From Mycobacterium paragordonae (GTDB taxonomy: Bacteria; Actinomycetota; Actinomycetes; Mycobacteriales; Mycobacteriaceae), in assembly GCF_003614435.1 (NCBI RefSeq), contig NZ_CP025546.1, forward strand, positions 2,418,001-2,482,000: a DNA stretch of 64,000 nucleotides. The letters are read 5' to 3'. Under the pieces are notes generated by a model, which saw only the letters and a program-made list of their open reading frames with translations, ran no database searches and was not told where the DNA came from. The position numbers and the translations under genes were made by a program. Shown piece after piece: positions 53,637 to 63,443 of the stretch (its first letter is position 1; every line of letters begins with the position of its first letter).

Positions 53637-54632
53637 TCAGGCCTTCGGTTCCACCGGGTCGGCCGGTTCCATCGCGGCGGTGTTGGGCTGCGGTGGCGCG
53701 GGATCCGCTGAGCCCGACAGGGCGGCGGTGCGGCGCAGGACCCAGTTCCGCAGGCGGTGTGCGTGCGTGGCCGGAGCCGGCCATTCTTCCTGAATGGCGG
53801 CGTTGAATTCGGCGCCGATCATGATCGAGAAGCCACCGAAGAATGCGAACAGCAGAAAAGCGATCGGCGTAGCCAGCGCACCGTAGGTGTAGCCGGTGCT
53901 GCCGATCCACCTGAGGTAGAAACGCAAGCCGAGAGTCGCGACCAGGAAAACCACCGAGGCCAGCACGGTGCCCGGTATCAACCGGTGTGTCGGTAGCGGT
54001 ACCGGCAGGGCCACCCGGTACAAAACGGTCACTCCCGCCATCAGACCGAGGATCAACGCGGGGTAGTAGCCGTAGTGCAAAAGATTCTGCAGACCTATCG
54101 GGATGTGCTCGCTCACCTTGCGCGGACCCACCACCGCTACCGGCGCCGTGATGACCACGAACGCCAGCATCACGATGTACAGGAACAGCGCGAAGAAACG
54201 CTGCCGGACCGGATGACGCAAGGGCGTCTGGTCGTGGGCCTCCACCACCGCGTCGACGAATGAGGAAATGGCCGACGAGCCCGCCCACAACGAGATGAGG
54301 AAGCCCAGCGACGCGACTTCGCCGCCGGCTGTGGTGGTGATGTCGCGGATGGACGGCTCGATGATCTCGTTGACGACGTTGGGGGAGAAGAAGTTCCGGG
54401 CCGTCGACAACGTGCTCTTGATGATCGACGACAAGGTGTCCGCGCCGAACAGCGGCGCCACCCAGGCCAACGTCCCCAATATGCCCAGGAGCAGCGGAGG
54501 CGTCGAGAGACAGGTCCAAAAACCGGCTTCCGCCGATTCGGAGAAAATAGAATCGTCCCACGCCTTGGACAGCGTCCGACGGCTTATTTGCCAGACGTGG
54601 TGGCGGGACGGTTTTAGGACCTGGTCGCTCAT
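53637..54632 (-). CDS. YihY/BrkB family membrane protein (Rv2707-like)
   Basis: A 331-residue integral membrane protein of the YihY/BrkB family, ortholog of Rv2707. About six hydrophobic helices with the family signature LISLWAGSSAISSFVDAVVEAHDQ and a later RLIPGTVLASVVFLVATLGLRFYL. The N-terminal KAWDDSIFSESAEAGFWTCLSTPPLLLGILG is typical. It was once described as ribonuclease BN, but that activity belongs to another protein. The C-terminus is soluble and Pro/Ala-rich. Confidence 0.9.
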   Translation of the reverse strand: MSDQVLKPSRHHVWQISRRTLSKAWDDSIFSESAEAGFWTCLSTPPLLLGILGTLAWVAPLFGADTLSSIIKSTLSTARNFFSPNVVNEIIEPSIRDITTTAGGEVASLGFLISLWAGSSAISSFVDAVVEAHDQTPLRHPVRQRFFALFLYIVMLAFVVITAPVAVVGPRKVSEHIPIGLQNLLHYGYYPALILGLMAGVTVLYRVALPVPLPTHRLIPGTVLASVVFLVATLGLRFYLRWIGSTGYTYGALATPIAFLLFAFFGGFSIMIGAEFNAAIQEEWPAPATHAHRLRNWVLRRTAALSGSADPAPPQPNTAAMEPADPVEPKA

Positions 54633-54697
54633 ACCCGTCCAGCATTGCCCATCAGACCTCGCACGCGCGACATTGGGCCGGGCGAGTTCTGCGGCAA

Positions 54698-54883
54698 TTA
54701 CTGGCCGCTGACCTCCAGCACCGCCGCCAGCTCAGCCAGCTTGGCTTCGTGCTTGTTGGCGTGATGTTGGCAGAAGAGGAGCTCAGCGCCCGAAGGCAGC
54801 TTGGCGCGGACCCGGGCGGCAGCACCGCAGCGATCGCAGCGGTCTGCTCGAGTGAGCTCGGGACTGGTCAGAGTTGCGTTCAT
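54698..54883 (-). CDS. Small Cys-rich zinc-ribbon protein (DUF7455-like)
   Basis: A 61-residue protein with CDRCGAAARVR and CQHHANKHEAKL, a compact zinc-ribbon arrangement (two CxxC-like sites completed by His) seen in small actinobacterial proteins near sigma-factor genes. Function unknown. It stands alone between the YihY gene and the DUF952 gene, with GGAGGAGCC just before its ATG. Confidence 0.75.
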   Translation of the reverse strand: MNATLTSPELTRADRCDRCGAAARVRAKLPSGAELLFCQHHANKHEAKLAELAAVLEVSGQ

Positions 54884-55009
54884 GGCTCCTCCGTTCTGGC
54901 GATAATTTCACTCTGTCAGACGTTCAGAGTTTTCGCCTTGTTCCCTGACCGTTATGAGGTGTGTCGTTTCTCACGAATATTTGCCCACAAATGGGGCAGG
55001 GTAATCACC

Positions 55010-55390
55010 GTGTCGGAAATTGCCGCTGTACTGGTGCGATTGTGCTCTGAGCAGGAATGGGCCGGCGCCCAGGACCGCGGCTGGTTCCCACCGGAGCCCG
55101 CGGGGCCGGACGCCGACGCGTTCGTCCACCTGTCGACGGTCGAGCAGGTTCATTTGCCGGCCAACCGGCTCTACAGCGGCCGCGGCGACATGATGCTTTT
55201 GTACGTCGACGCCTCGGCTCTCGAGGCACCGCTGCGATGGGAGCGGGGAGTGCCGACCGACCCGCAGTCGATGCTTTTTCCGCATCTGTACGGCCCGCTG
55301 CCGGTCGAGGCGGTCATCAAGGCGGTGGCCTACCCGCCGGCGGCCGACGGCAGCTTTCCGGCGCTCAGCGCGCCCTCGGACGCGACGTAG
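55010..55390 (+). CDS. DUF952 family protein (Rv2705c-like)
   Basis: A 126-residue protein of the DUF952 family. The family hallmarks are the DAFVHLSTVEQV segment (FIHLS-type) and LLYVDASALEAPLRWERG, then FPHLYGPLPVEAVIKAV. Its function is unknown, and it may be an enzyme with an ADP-ribosyl or glutathione-like fold. GTG 55010 gives the family length. Its last 61 bp overlap the antisense end of the RidA gene. Confidence 0.85.
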   Translation: MSEIAAVLVRLCSEQEWAGAQDRGWFPPEPAGPDADAFVHLSTVEQVHLPANRLYSGRGDMMLLYVDASALEAPLRWERGVPTDPQSMLFPHLYGPLPVEAVIKAVAYPPAADGSFPALSAPSDAT

Positions 55391-55746
55391 GCATCCGCCT
55401 CGATCTCGACGAGTAGTTCCGGTGCGATCAGGGCCGACACCTCGACCATGGTGGCGACCGGACGTATCTCCCCGAAGACCTCGGCATGCACGTCGCCGAC
55501 TTCGCGCCACCGCGATATGTCGGTGACGTAGATGCGGGTGCGAATGACGTCGGCCAGTGTCGCTCCGGCCTGGCTCAGGGCAGTTTCGATGCGACGCAAC
55601 GCGTCCCGGGTCTGCGCGGCGAGGCCGTCGCCGCGGCCGGTGGTGCCGGCCACCGCTACCAGTGGGCCGACGCGTACCGCTCTGGAATAGCCGACGAGCG
55701 ATTCGAATTCGGAGTCTGAGGGGACGTTCTGGCGGCTCGCTGACAT
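55330..55746 (-). CDS. RidA family (YjgF/YER057c/UK114) protein (Rv2704-like)
   Basis: A 138-residue RidA-family protein. RidA enzymes deaminate reactive enamines or imines; the Arg of the active site appears in VIRTRIYVTDISRW, and LVAVAGTTGRGDG and RPVATMVEVSALI are family motifs. ATG 55746 has TACGGT 7 nt upstream, a leaderless arrangement. The last 61 bp of its coding sequence are shared tail-to-tail with the DUF952 gene, where both proteins have variable Pro/Ala-rich ends. Confidence 0.9.
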   Translation of the reverse strand: MSASRQNVPSDSEFESLVGYSRAVRVGPLVAVAGTTGRGDGLAAQTRDALRRIETALSQAGATLADVIRTRIYVTDISRWREVGDVHAEVFGEIRPVATMVEVSALIAPELLVEIEADAYVASEGALSAGKLPSAAGG

Positions 55747-55812
55747 GTGCGTCACCGTACGACGAGCGGTGTTCGCTTTACCCGCGCGGGATCTGCTGGT
55801 AGCTGTGCTTGG

Positions 55813-56268
55813 GTGCGCTGCGACACCGGGCTGGTGTGGATGATGGTCGCCCTGACGACCGCGGGGTGCCTCGGCGCGCGGCACGCCTCCGCGCCGTCAC
55901 TGGGCGACGAGGTCCGGATCGGAGACCTGGTCTTCACCGTGACGTCGATCAACCTCGGGGTGCCGCAGACCGGTCACCGGACCGCGCAAGGGGTCTTTGT
56001 GGTCGTCAACCTCATGGTCGAGAACAAAGGGGACCGGCAGCGGTCGGTGTATTGCCAGGACCAGACGCTCAGGGATCGGGCGGGCAGGTCGTACGGGAAC
56101 GCGGCGAACCTCGACTCGCCCTCGGATCTCGCCAGAGTCGGCTCAGGCACAAAGGTTCTCGTCAAGTGCGCGTTCGACGTGCCGACCGGAACCCTGCCCA
56201 CCGCCATCGAACTGCGGGACTCGCAGTACTCGAAGGGTGTGAAGGTGACGCTACTGGGCGTGGGCTGA
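55813..56268 (+). CDS. DUF4352 domain putative lipoprotein
   Basis: A 151-residue secreted protein. A short signal peptide (GLVWMMVALTTAGC) with a lipobox ending at Cys19 is followed by a DUF4352 beta-sandwich (VRIGDLVFTVTSINLG, FVVVNLMVENKGDRQRSVYCQDQTLRDRAGRSYG, CAFDVPTG). Such domains occur in exported proteins of unknown role, sometimes in telobox or immunoprotective lipoproteins. GTG 55813 gives a plausible signal length; earlier frames do not. M. tuberculosis does not have it here. Confidence 0.78.
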   Translation: MRCDTGLVWMMVALTTAGCLGARHASAPSLGDEVRIGDLVFTVTSINLGVPQTGHRTAQGVFVVVNLMVENKGDRQRSVYCQDQTLRDRAGRSYGNAANLDSPSDLARVGSGTKVLVKCAFDVPTGTLPTAIELRDSQYSKGVKVTLLGVG

Positions 56269-56273
56269 CGTTC

Positions 56274-56279
56274 TAGCGT
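56274..56279 (+). promoter_or_regulatory. Predicted -10 element of the small hydrolase gene (leaderless)
   Basis: TAGCGT ends 6 nt before ATG 56286, fitting TANNNT. Confidence 0.4.
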
Positions 56280-56285
56280 GACTGC

Positions 56286-56977
56286 ATGACGACTTTCGGG
56301 CTGGTGCACGGCGGATGGTTGGGGGCGTGGACGTGGGATGACGTGGCGGCCTCGCTGCGGGGAGCCGGTCACGAGGCAGTCGCGGTCGATCTGCCGACCG
56401 AAGACGGGTCGGCGACCTTTGAGACCTACGCAGACGCGGTAAGCCGAGCCCTGGAGGGCTACGACGACGATGTCGTGATTGTCGGGCACTCGATGGGGGG
56501 TCACAGCATTCCGTTAGTAGCGGCGCGGCGGGCGGTGCGGCATCTGGTGTACCTGTGCGCGTTGCTTCCGGACGTCGGTCGCAGCCTGGCGGATCAGGTG
56601 GCCACCGAGACCGACATGCTGAATCCGGTCTGGCTGAGCGGTCTCAGCGAACCGGATGATCAGCTGCGGACGAGATGGGTCGACCGGGACATAGCCCGAC
56701 GCCTGATCTGCCACGATTGCGACGACGCCACAGCGGACGGCGTACTCGACCGGCTCCGGCCGCAAGCAGCGCTGCCCAATGTGGCGCCGTTCTCGCTGGC
56801 CGAATTTCCGGACGTGGAGTGCACGTACGTGGTGTGCACCGAGGACCAGTTCGTCCAGCCGGACTGGTCGCGGCGGGTCGCCCGCGAACGGCTCGGCGCC
56901 CAGATCGTCGAACTGCCGGGCGGGCATTCGCCGCTGCTCTCGCGGCCGTCGGCGGTGGTGGACGTGCTGCTGAGTCT

Positions 56978-56981
<4 letters not shown>
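56286..56981 (+). CDS. Small alpha/beta hydrolase (esterase-like)
   Basis: A 231-residue alpha/beta hydrolase of the EstC / salicylate-esterase-like type. [13 protein letters not shown] at the N-terminus, nucleophile GHSMGG, Asp in TEDQFVQP and His in GGHSPLL form a full triad, and the cap is small. The substrate is unknown. It is not at this position in M. tuberculosis, and together with the preceding lipoprotein forms a small insertion between ridA and sigA. Its stop overlaps the sigA stop by 3 bp, tail-to-tail. Confidence 0.83.
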
Positions 56982-58462
<1,481 letters not shown>

Positions 58463-58596
58463 GTACACCCCTTCGGTTGGACGCACTTCCGGTGGGTCTG
58501 GGCATGGAAGACCGAAAGTGTCTGTTATGTCGAATGTCGGCGTTTGATATCAGCGTGAGTATCGCGCGCTATCGGTTTGGGCGGCCGCCGACGACC

Positions 58597-58602
58597 ATTG
58601 TA
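58597..58602 (-). promoter_or_regulatory. Candidate -10 element of sigA
   Basis: TACAAT on the minus strand, about 135 nt before the sigA start, close to the TATAAT type. No clear -35 is visible. It would leave a 5' leader of about 125 nt. Confidence 0.35.
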
Positions 58603-58640
58603 ACTTCACACTGCCCTCGTACTGGCCGAGCGGACAAAAT

Positions 58641-59435
58641 TCAGTGCGTCACGTCGCTGGTTGACGCCATGGCCGCGCCCACGATGCCGGCCGCATTCTG
58701 CAGGGCCGCCGGCACCACCGGGGTGCGGTTTTCCAGCAGATGCACCCATTTGTCGGCCTTGCGGCTGATCCCGCCGCCGGCGATGAACAGGTCGGGCCAG
58801 ATCGCATTCTCGATGGCGACCAGCACTCTGGTGACCTGCTTGGTCCACTTTTCGTAGCTCCAGCCGTTTCGTTCCTTCACCGACGACGCAGCCCGCTCCT
58901 CGGCTTCCTTTCCACCGACCTCGAGATGACCGAATTCGGTGTTGGGAATCAGCTTGCCGTTGTGGATGAGCGCTGAGCCGATGCCGGTGCCGAAGGTGAG
59001 CAGCACGACCAGTCCCTCGTGGCCCTTGCCGGCGCCGTAGCGCTCCTCGGCCAGCCCCGCGGCGTCGGCGTCGTTGAGGATCGTGACGTCCTGGCCGGAG
59101 AGTTCGGCGCTGATGATGTCGCGGGCGTTGGTGCCGATCCAGGCCTTGTCCACATTGGCCGCCGTCTGCACGATGCCGTGCGTGACGACACCGGGGTAGG
59201 TGACCCCGAGCGGTCCGGTCCAGCCGAATCCGTTGACCACTTCGGCGATGGTCTTGGCGACGGCGTCTGGCGTGGCGGGCTGCGGCGTGAGCAGTTTGAT
59301 CCGGTCGCCGATCAACTGACCGGTGTCCAGGTCCACGATGGCGCCTTTGATGCCGCTGCCGCCTACGTCGATTCCGAATCCTCGGCGCTGCGACGGGGGA
59401 TCGACGTCATCAATCCCAGGGACGGTGCTGGTCAT
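58641..59435 (-). CDS. ppgK: Polyphosphate glucokinase
   Basis: A 264-residue ROK-family glucokinase that phosphorylates glucose with polyphosphate or ATP, ortholog of Rv2702. The phosphate-binding GIDVGGSGIKGAIVD, the sugar-site NDADAAGLAEER and the GTGIGSALI motif are in order, and LLTFGTGIG is the adenosine/phosphate loop. Length matches. GAGGAG precedes the ATG. It is transcribed toward sigA and is divergent from suhB. Confidence 0.95.
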   Translation of the reverse strand: MTSTVPGIDDVDPPSQRRGFGIDVGGSGIKGAIVDLDTGQLIGDRIKLLTPQPATPDAVAKTIAEVVNGFGWTGPLGVTYPGVVTHGIVQTAANVDKAWIGTNARDIISAELSGQDVTILNDADAAGLAEERYGAGKGHEGLVVLLTFGTGIGSALIHNGKLIPNTEFGHLEVGGKEAEERAASSVKERNGWSYEKWTKQVTRVLVAIENAIWPDLFIAGGGISRKADKWVHLLENRTPVVPAALQNAAGIVGAAMASTSDVTH

Positions 59436-59548
59436 CGAATCTCCTCGGCGAGACTTGGTGGTCCGCTCACCTTAACGACCCGGTACCGCAAAAGGGGTGA
59501 GGCGGGTTGCGTCCGTTGAGGAATCGTCGCCTGTGGTGCGATAGATCC

Positions 59549-60433
59549 GTGACACGCCCCGACAGACCCGGTGCGGAGCCCGCGCGGCTGCGTGAGGTGG
59601 CAGTGACGGTCGCCACCGAGGCGGCCGAGTTCGTACGGCGCCGGCGCGGCGAGGTGTTCGGCCCGAGCGCCGGGCTCGACCCCGCCCACAGCAGCGACGC
59701 CGACACCGTGCGATCCAAGACCACCCCGACCGATCCGGTGACGGTGGTCGACACCGATACCGAACAGCTGCTGCGCGCGCGGCTGGCCGTACTGCGACCG
59801 GGCGACCCGATCCTCGGCGAGGAGGGTGGCGGGCCTCGTGATTCGACGGCCGGCGGCGCGGTCACCTGGGTGCTCGATCCCATCGACGGAACGGTGAACT
59901 TCGTCTACGGCATTCCGGCTTATGCGGTGTCGGTCGGCGCACAGATCAACGGTGTGTCGGTGGCCGGCGCGGTGGCCGATGTCGTTGCCGGCCGGGTGTA
60001 TTCGGCGGCCAGCGGACACGGCGCGCACGTCACCGACGGGCACGGTACCCGGGAGTTGCGCTGCAACAACGTCGATGAGCTGTCAATGGCGTTGCTGGGC
60101 ACCGGATTCGGCTACTCGCCGACGCGCCGGGTCCGCCAGGCCGAGTTGGTGGCGCAGATGCTGCCGGTGGTCCGCGATGTGCGTCGCATCGGTTCGGCGG
60201 CCCTGGACCTGTGCATGGTCGCGGCCGGGCACCTGGATGCGTATTACGAACACGGCCTGCAGGTGTGGGACTGCGCCGCGGGCGCGCTGATCGCTGCGGA
60301 GGCCGGCGCGCGCGTGCTGCTGCCACCACCCGAAGTGGACGGGGCCGGCCTGGTGCTCGCCGCGGCGCCTGGCATCGCCGACGCGTTGCTGGCGGCCCTG
60401 CATCACGTCGGGGGTCTGGCTCCGATTCAGTGA
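59549..60433 (+). CDS. suhB: Inositol-1-monophosphatase family protein SuhB
   Basis: A 294-residue inositol monophosphatase. Metal-binding motifs are DPIDGT and GEEGGG, with the later WDCAAGALIAAEAGA. In mycobacteria inositol is needed for mycothiol and phosphatidylinositol. GTG 59549 gives the family start VTRPD. An N-terminal segment of about 40 residues is variable. It converges on cei with 4 bp between the stops. Confidence 0.94.
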   Translation: MTRPDRPGAEPARLREVAVTVATEAAEFVRRRRGEVFGPSAGLDPAHSSDADTVRSKTTPTDPVTVVDTDTEQLLRARLAVLRPGDPILGEEGGGPRDSTAGGAVTWVLDPIDGTVNFVYGIPAYAVSVGAQINGVSVAGAVADVVAGRVYSAASGHGAHVTDGHGTRELRCNNVDELSMALLGTGFGYSPTRRVRQAELVAQMLPVVRDVRRIGSAALDLCMVAAGHLDAYYEHGLQVWDCAAGALIAAEAGARVLLPPPEVDGAGLVLAAAPGIADALLAALHHVGGLAPIQ

Positions 60434-60437
60434 ACGG

Positions 60438-61091
60438 TCAGCAGCTGTTGGCGTGGATCTTCGCCAGCAGCGCGTGATCCGCGGGCTCGCTGGCCCCGGG
60501 ACGCAGCGTCGCCAGCACAGCGTCGATGTCGTCGTTGTGTGCCAGCGAGCTGAAGTCGGTACCGAGCGCGAGATCCACCGAGTCGTCACCGCGGCTGTCG
60601 TGGAACAGTTCGGTGCACGGCGCCACCAGCCACAGCGCCGCCGCGGTGGCCTGACCGGCGGTGCCGAAACGGATCTGCCCCTGGCAGGTCATCCGGGTGC
60701 CGGCGTAGAGCGGGTCGTTGGCGGACGTGGGTTGCGCGAAGCCCAAATCCTGTAGCGCACCGGCGATGTCGCCGGCCTGGCCGCCTCGGCCACTGGCGTT
60801 GAGGACCCGCACCTTGGTGTCGCTGAGCTTGGCGGGCGTGACGTCGATCATCTCCGTCCGTGAGACCTGCTCGCCGAGCTTGGCGGGCGTTTCGGTCCCG
60901 GCGGCCTGCGGGGGAGGGTTGCACACCGCCACCTCGTGGACGTCCGTCGGCCGGGTCAGGGCCACGGTCCAGATCACGCCGGTCACCACGACGAGGAAAA
61001 TGACGACGATGATGGCGGGGCGGGGATTGCGCCGCCGGAAGGGCCGACCGTGCTTGTCGAAGGCGGTACCCTCGGTGATGTGTGCAACCAC
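60438..61091 (-). CDS. cei: Envelope integrity protein Cei (Rv2700-like)
   Basis: A 217-residue membrane protein. A basic cytoplasmic start leads to one helix (PAIIVVIFLVVVTGVIWTVAL, about 25-45), then a secreted domain of the LytR C-terminal type (VRVLNASGRGGQAGDIAGALQDLGF) with four cysteines (CNPPPQ, CQGQ, CTELF, final C). In M. tuberculosis this protein protects envelope integrity and has an alpha/beta fold. The start is GTG 61091. It is divergent from the DUF4193 gene. Confidence 0.9.
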   Translation of the reverse strand: MVAHITEGTAFDKHGRPFRRRNPRPAIIVVIFLVVVTGVIWTVALTRPTDVHEVAVCNPPPQAAGTETPAKLGEQVSRTEMIDVTPAKLSDTKVRVLNASGRGGQAGDIAGALQDLGFAQPTSANDPLYAGTRMTCQGQIRFGTAGQATAAALWLVAPCTELFHDSRGDDSVDLALGTDFSSLAHNDDIDAVLATLRPGASEPADHALLAKIHANSC

Positions 61092-61155
61092 ACATGCACT
61101 CTAATCGCACCGTAAACGCACCGTTTAAGGCCAAGTACAAGGGCTATTCCGGCGG

Positions 61156-61171
61156 TGTGACGCAAATCACA
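61156..61171. promoter_or_regulatory. Perfect CRP/Cmr-type binding site
   Basis: TGTGACGCAAATCACA fits the palindrome TGTGA-N6-TCACA exactly. It sits in the 191-bp gap between divergent cei and the DUF4193 gene, 65 bp upstream of the GTG of cei. Confidence 0.75.
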
Positions 61172-61282
61172 TCCAATCCACCCGTATTACGGGCACGAAT
61201 AGTTTGGTGCAAGCGTTCGACGCTGGTACAAAGCGTTCCTTGAGCTTATGAGGGCCCTGAGGGGATAAGGACGGGGAAGAAG

Positions 61283-61585
61283 ATGCCTACCGACTACGAC
61301 GCTCCGCGGCGTACCGAGACCGACGACGTCTCGGAAGATTCGCTGGAGGAGCTCAAAGCACGACGGAACGAGGCGGCGTCAGCCGTGGTTGACGTCGACG
61401 AATCCGAGTCCGCCGAATCGTTCGAATTACCCGGCGCCGACCTATCGGGTGAGGAGCTGTCGGTTCGCGTGGTTCCCAAGCAGGCCGACGAATTCACCTG
61501 CTCGAGTTGCTTTCTGGTGCAACATCGCAGCCGTCTCGCCAGCGAGAAGAACGGCGTGATGATCTGTACCGACTGCGCGGCCTGA
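61283..61585 (+). CDS. DUF4193 family protein (Rv2699c-like)
   Basis: A 100-residue acidic protein conserved in actinobacteria. The family C-terminus reads DEFTCSSCFLVQHRSRLASE then MICTDCAA, two CxxC pairs that form a zinc site. The N-terminal part is Asp/Glu-rich and disordered, with a region (ELKARRNEAASAVVDVDESE) typical of the family. The function is unknown, but it is strongly conserved. GGGGAAGAAG precedes the ATG. A CRP-type site lies upstream. Confidence 0.91.
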   Translation: MPTDYDAPRRTETDDVSEDSLEELKARRNEAASAVVDVDESESAESFELPGADLSGEELSVRVVPKQADEFTCSSCFLVQHRSRLASEKNGVMICTDCAA

Positions 61586-61627
61586 CCGCCGCACTCAGCT
61601 CCCCGGTCGTTCTCAGCTCCGTCGTTC

Positions 61628-62104
61628 TCAGCTCCGCAGCGCCGACAGCACCCGCTCCGGGTGACGGCAGCTCACCAGCCAGTACGGCGTCGGGTCGTCG
61701 GGATCATCAAGCACCAGCAACACCATCGGGCCGACCCAGGCGCGGTGCAGGACATAGGCCGCCGGGTCGAGCTGACGGCCCAGCGCTGCCGACTTCGCGG
61801 TGCGTGCAATCTCCGCCGACCGGGAGACCACGGTGACCGGCAGATGTGCGTCACCGGCCCACAGTTCGACGCCGCCGTCGTCGGCGGTGACCCGAACCTC
61901 GACGCGGCCCAGCCACAGCAACACGGCGGTCGCGACGGCGAACAGTACGGCGAACGGAAGCCAGCCGGGCAGGGATCGGATGCCCAGGTCCACCTCGTAC
62001 GCGATGACTGTGGCGAGCGCGAAACCCAGTGGCCACCACCACCAGGGCACCCACAACCGTTCGCGATATCGCACGCTTTGCGGCGCGACGCGCGTATCGG
62101 ACAC
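61628..62104 (-). CDS. DUF3093 membrane protein (Rv2698-like)
   Basis: A 158-residue protein with two hydrophobic helices ([36 protein letters not shown]) followed by a soluble domain ([21 protein letters not shown]). The family is actinobacterial and uncharacterised. GTG 62104 gives the SDTR start of the family; the frame is open to 62149 but there it would overlap dut. The starts of this gene and dut are 25 bp apart. Confidence 0.86.
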   Translation of the reverse strand: MSDTRVAPQSVRYRERLWVPWWWWPLGFALATVIAYEVDLGIRSLPGWLPFAVLFAVATAVLLWLGRVEVRVTADDGGVELWAGDAHLPVTVVSRSAEIARTAKSAALGRQLDPAAYVLHRAWVGPMVLLVLDDPDDPTPYWLVSCRHPERVLSALRS

Positions 62105-62115
62105 GCGGTCAAGGG

Positions 62116-62121
62116 TAGTCT
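62116..62121 (+). promoter_or_regulatory. Predicted -10 element of dut (leaderless)
   Basis: TAGTCT matches TANNNT and ends 8 nt before GTG 62130, in the 25-bp gap shared with the divergent DUF3093 gene. Confidence 0.45.
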
Positions 62122-62129
62122 GTGCCCCC

Positions 62130-62594
62130 GTGTCGACCAGTCTGGCCATAGTTCGTCTCGACCCGGGGCTTCCGATGCCCAGTCGCGCTCACGACGGTGA
62201 CGCGGGCGTTGACCTTTTCAGCGCCGAAGACGTCGAGCTGGCACCTGGTCACCGCGCTCTGGTGGCTACCGGCATCGCGATCGCCGTCCCGTTCGGCATG
62301 GTCGGATTGATACACCCGCGTTCGGGACTTGCCTCGCGGGTAGGGCTGTCGATCGTCAACAGTCCCGGGACCATCGACGCGGGATATCGTGGCGAAATCA
62401 AGGTCGCGCTGATCAACCTCGACCCCACCACCCCGATCGTGGTGCACCGTGGCGACCGCATCGCCCAGCTGTTGATACAGCGGGTCGAACTGGTCGAATT
62501 GGTGGAGGTGTCGTCGTTCGACGAGGCCGGACTGGCCGAAACGTCCCGTGGCGAGGGTGGTCACGGATCTTCCGGCGGGCACGCGAGTCTGTGA
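62130..62594 (+). CDS. dut: dUTP diphosphatase
   Basis: A 154-residue trimeric dUTPase, hydrolysing dUTP to dUMP, the substrate of ThyX, and keeping uracil out of DNA. Motifs I-V are complete: [33 protein letters not shown], and the C-terminal [10 protein letters not shown] arm. Length and sequence match M. tuberculosis Dut, including the short loop in [11 protein letters not shown] 62130 has a -10 hexamer 8 nt upstream. Confidence 0.97.
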   Translation: MSTSLAIVRLDPGLPMPSRAHDGDAGVDLFSAEDVELAPGHRALVATGIAIAVPFGMVGLIHPRSGLASRVGLSIVNSPGTIDAGYRGEIKVALINLDPTTPIVVHRGDRIAQLLIQRVELVELVEVSSFDEAGLAETSRGEGGHGSSGGHASL

Positions 62595-62630
62595 ACGCGG
62601 GAGACCAAGCGATGAGAAGGAGCGGCGCTG

Positions 62631-63431
62631 ATGCCAGCATTCGGTAGACGCACACGCAAGGACGACAACTCGTCGCAATCGCAGCCGGCTGATCCACCCC
62701 TCGAGAAAGGCGTGGAGAAAGCCGAGGAAGAAGGCGCCGAGGAAGGGCTCGCCGGTGGCGACGAGTCGCTCGAGGGCCCTTTCGACATCGAGGACTTCGA
62801 CGATCCGGCGGACGCCGAAACGGCCCGGCTGGATCTGGGGTCGGTGCTGATCCCCATGCCGGCGGCGGGCCAGGTGCAGGTCGAGCTGACCGAGACCGGG
62901 GTGCCCAGCGCGGTGTGGGTCGTCACGCCCAACGGGCGGTTCACCATCGCCGCCTACGCCGCCCCCAAGACGGCGGGGCTGTGGCGCGAGGTGGCCGGCG
63001 AGCTGGCCGACTCGTTGCGCAAAGACTCCGCCAAGGTGTCGATCAAGGACGGGCCGTGGGGACGCGAAGTCGTCGGCACCGCATCCGGTGTGGTGCGCTT
63101 CATCGGAGTTGACGGCTACCGCTGGATGATCCGCTGCGTGGTCAACGGACCGCACGAGACCATCGACGCCCTGACCGACGAGGCGCGCGAGGCCCTGGCG
63201 GACACGGTGGTTCGCCGCGGCGACACTCCGCTGCCGGTACGCACTCCGCTGGCGGTACAGCTGCCGGAGCCGATGTTGCAGCAGCTCCGCGAGGCCGCCG
63301 CCGCTCAGCAGGGCGCCGAGCAGACCCCTGAGCAGACGCAGGCGCAACCCCCGCCGGACGAGCCGGCCGCGCGTCGCAGCACCGAAGGCTCGGCGATGCA
63401 GCAGCTGCGCAGCACCTCCACCGGCGGTTAG
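62631..63431 (+). CDS. DUF3710 family protein (Rv2696c-like)
   Basis: A 266-residue actinobacterial protein of unknown function. A Glu/Lys-rich acidic N-terminal region (1-50) precedes the conserved DUF3710 domain (LDLGSVLIPMPAAGQVQVELTE, WREVAGELADSLRKD, WMIRCVVNGPHE) and a Gln/Pro-rich tail. It lies 36 bp after dut and is probably co-transcribed. AAGGAG precedes ATG 62631. The start and end match Rv2696c. Confidence 0.87.
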   Translation: MPAFGRRTRKDDNSSQSQPADPPLEKGVEKAEEEGAEEGLAGGDESLEGPFDIEDFDDPADAETARLDLGSVLIPMPAAGQVQVELTETGVPSAVWVVTPNGRFTIAAYAAPKTAGLWREVAGELADSLRKDSAKVSIKDGPWGREVVGTASGVVRFIGVDGYRWMIRCVVNGPHETIDALTDEAREALADTVVRRGDTPLPVRTPLAVQLPEPMLQQLREAAAAQQGAEQTPEQTQAQPPPDEPAARRSTEGSAMQQLRSTSTGG

Positions 63432-63443
63432 ACCGGACGGCCG

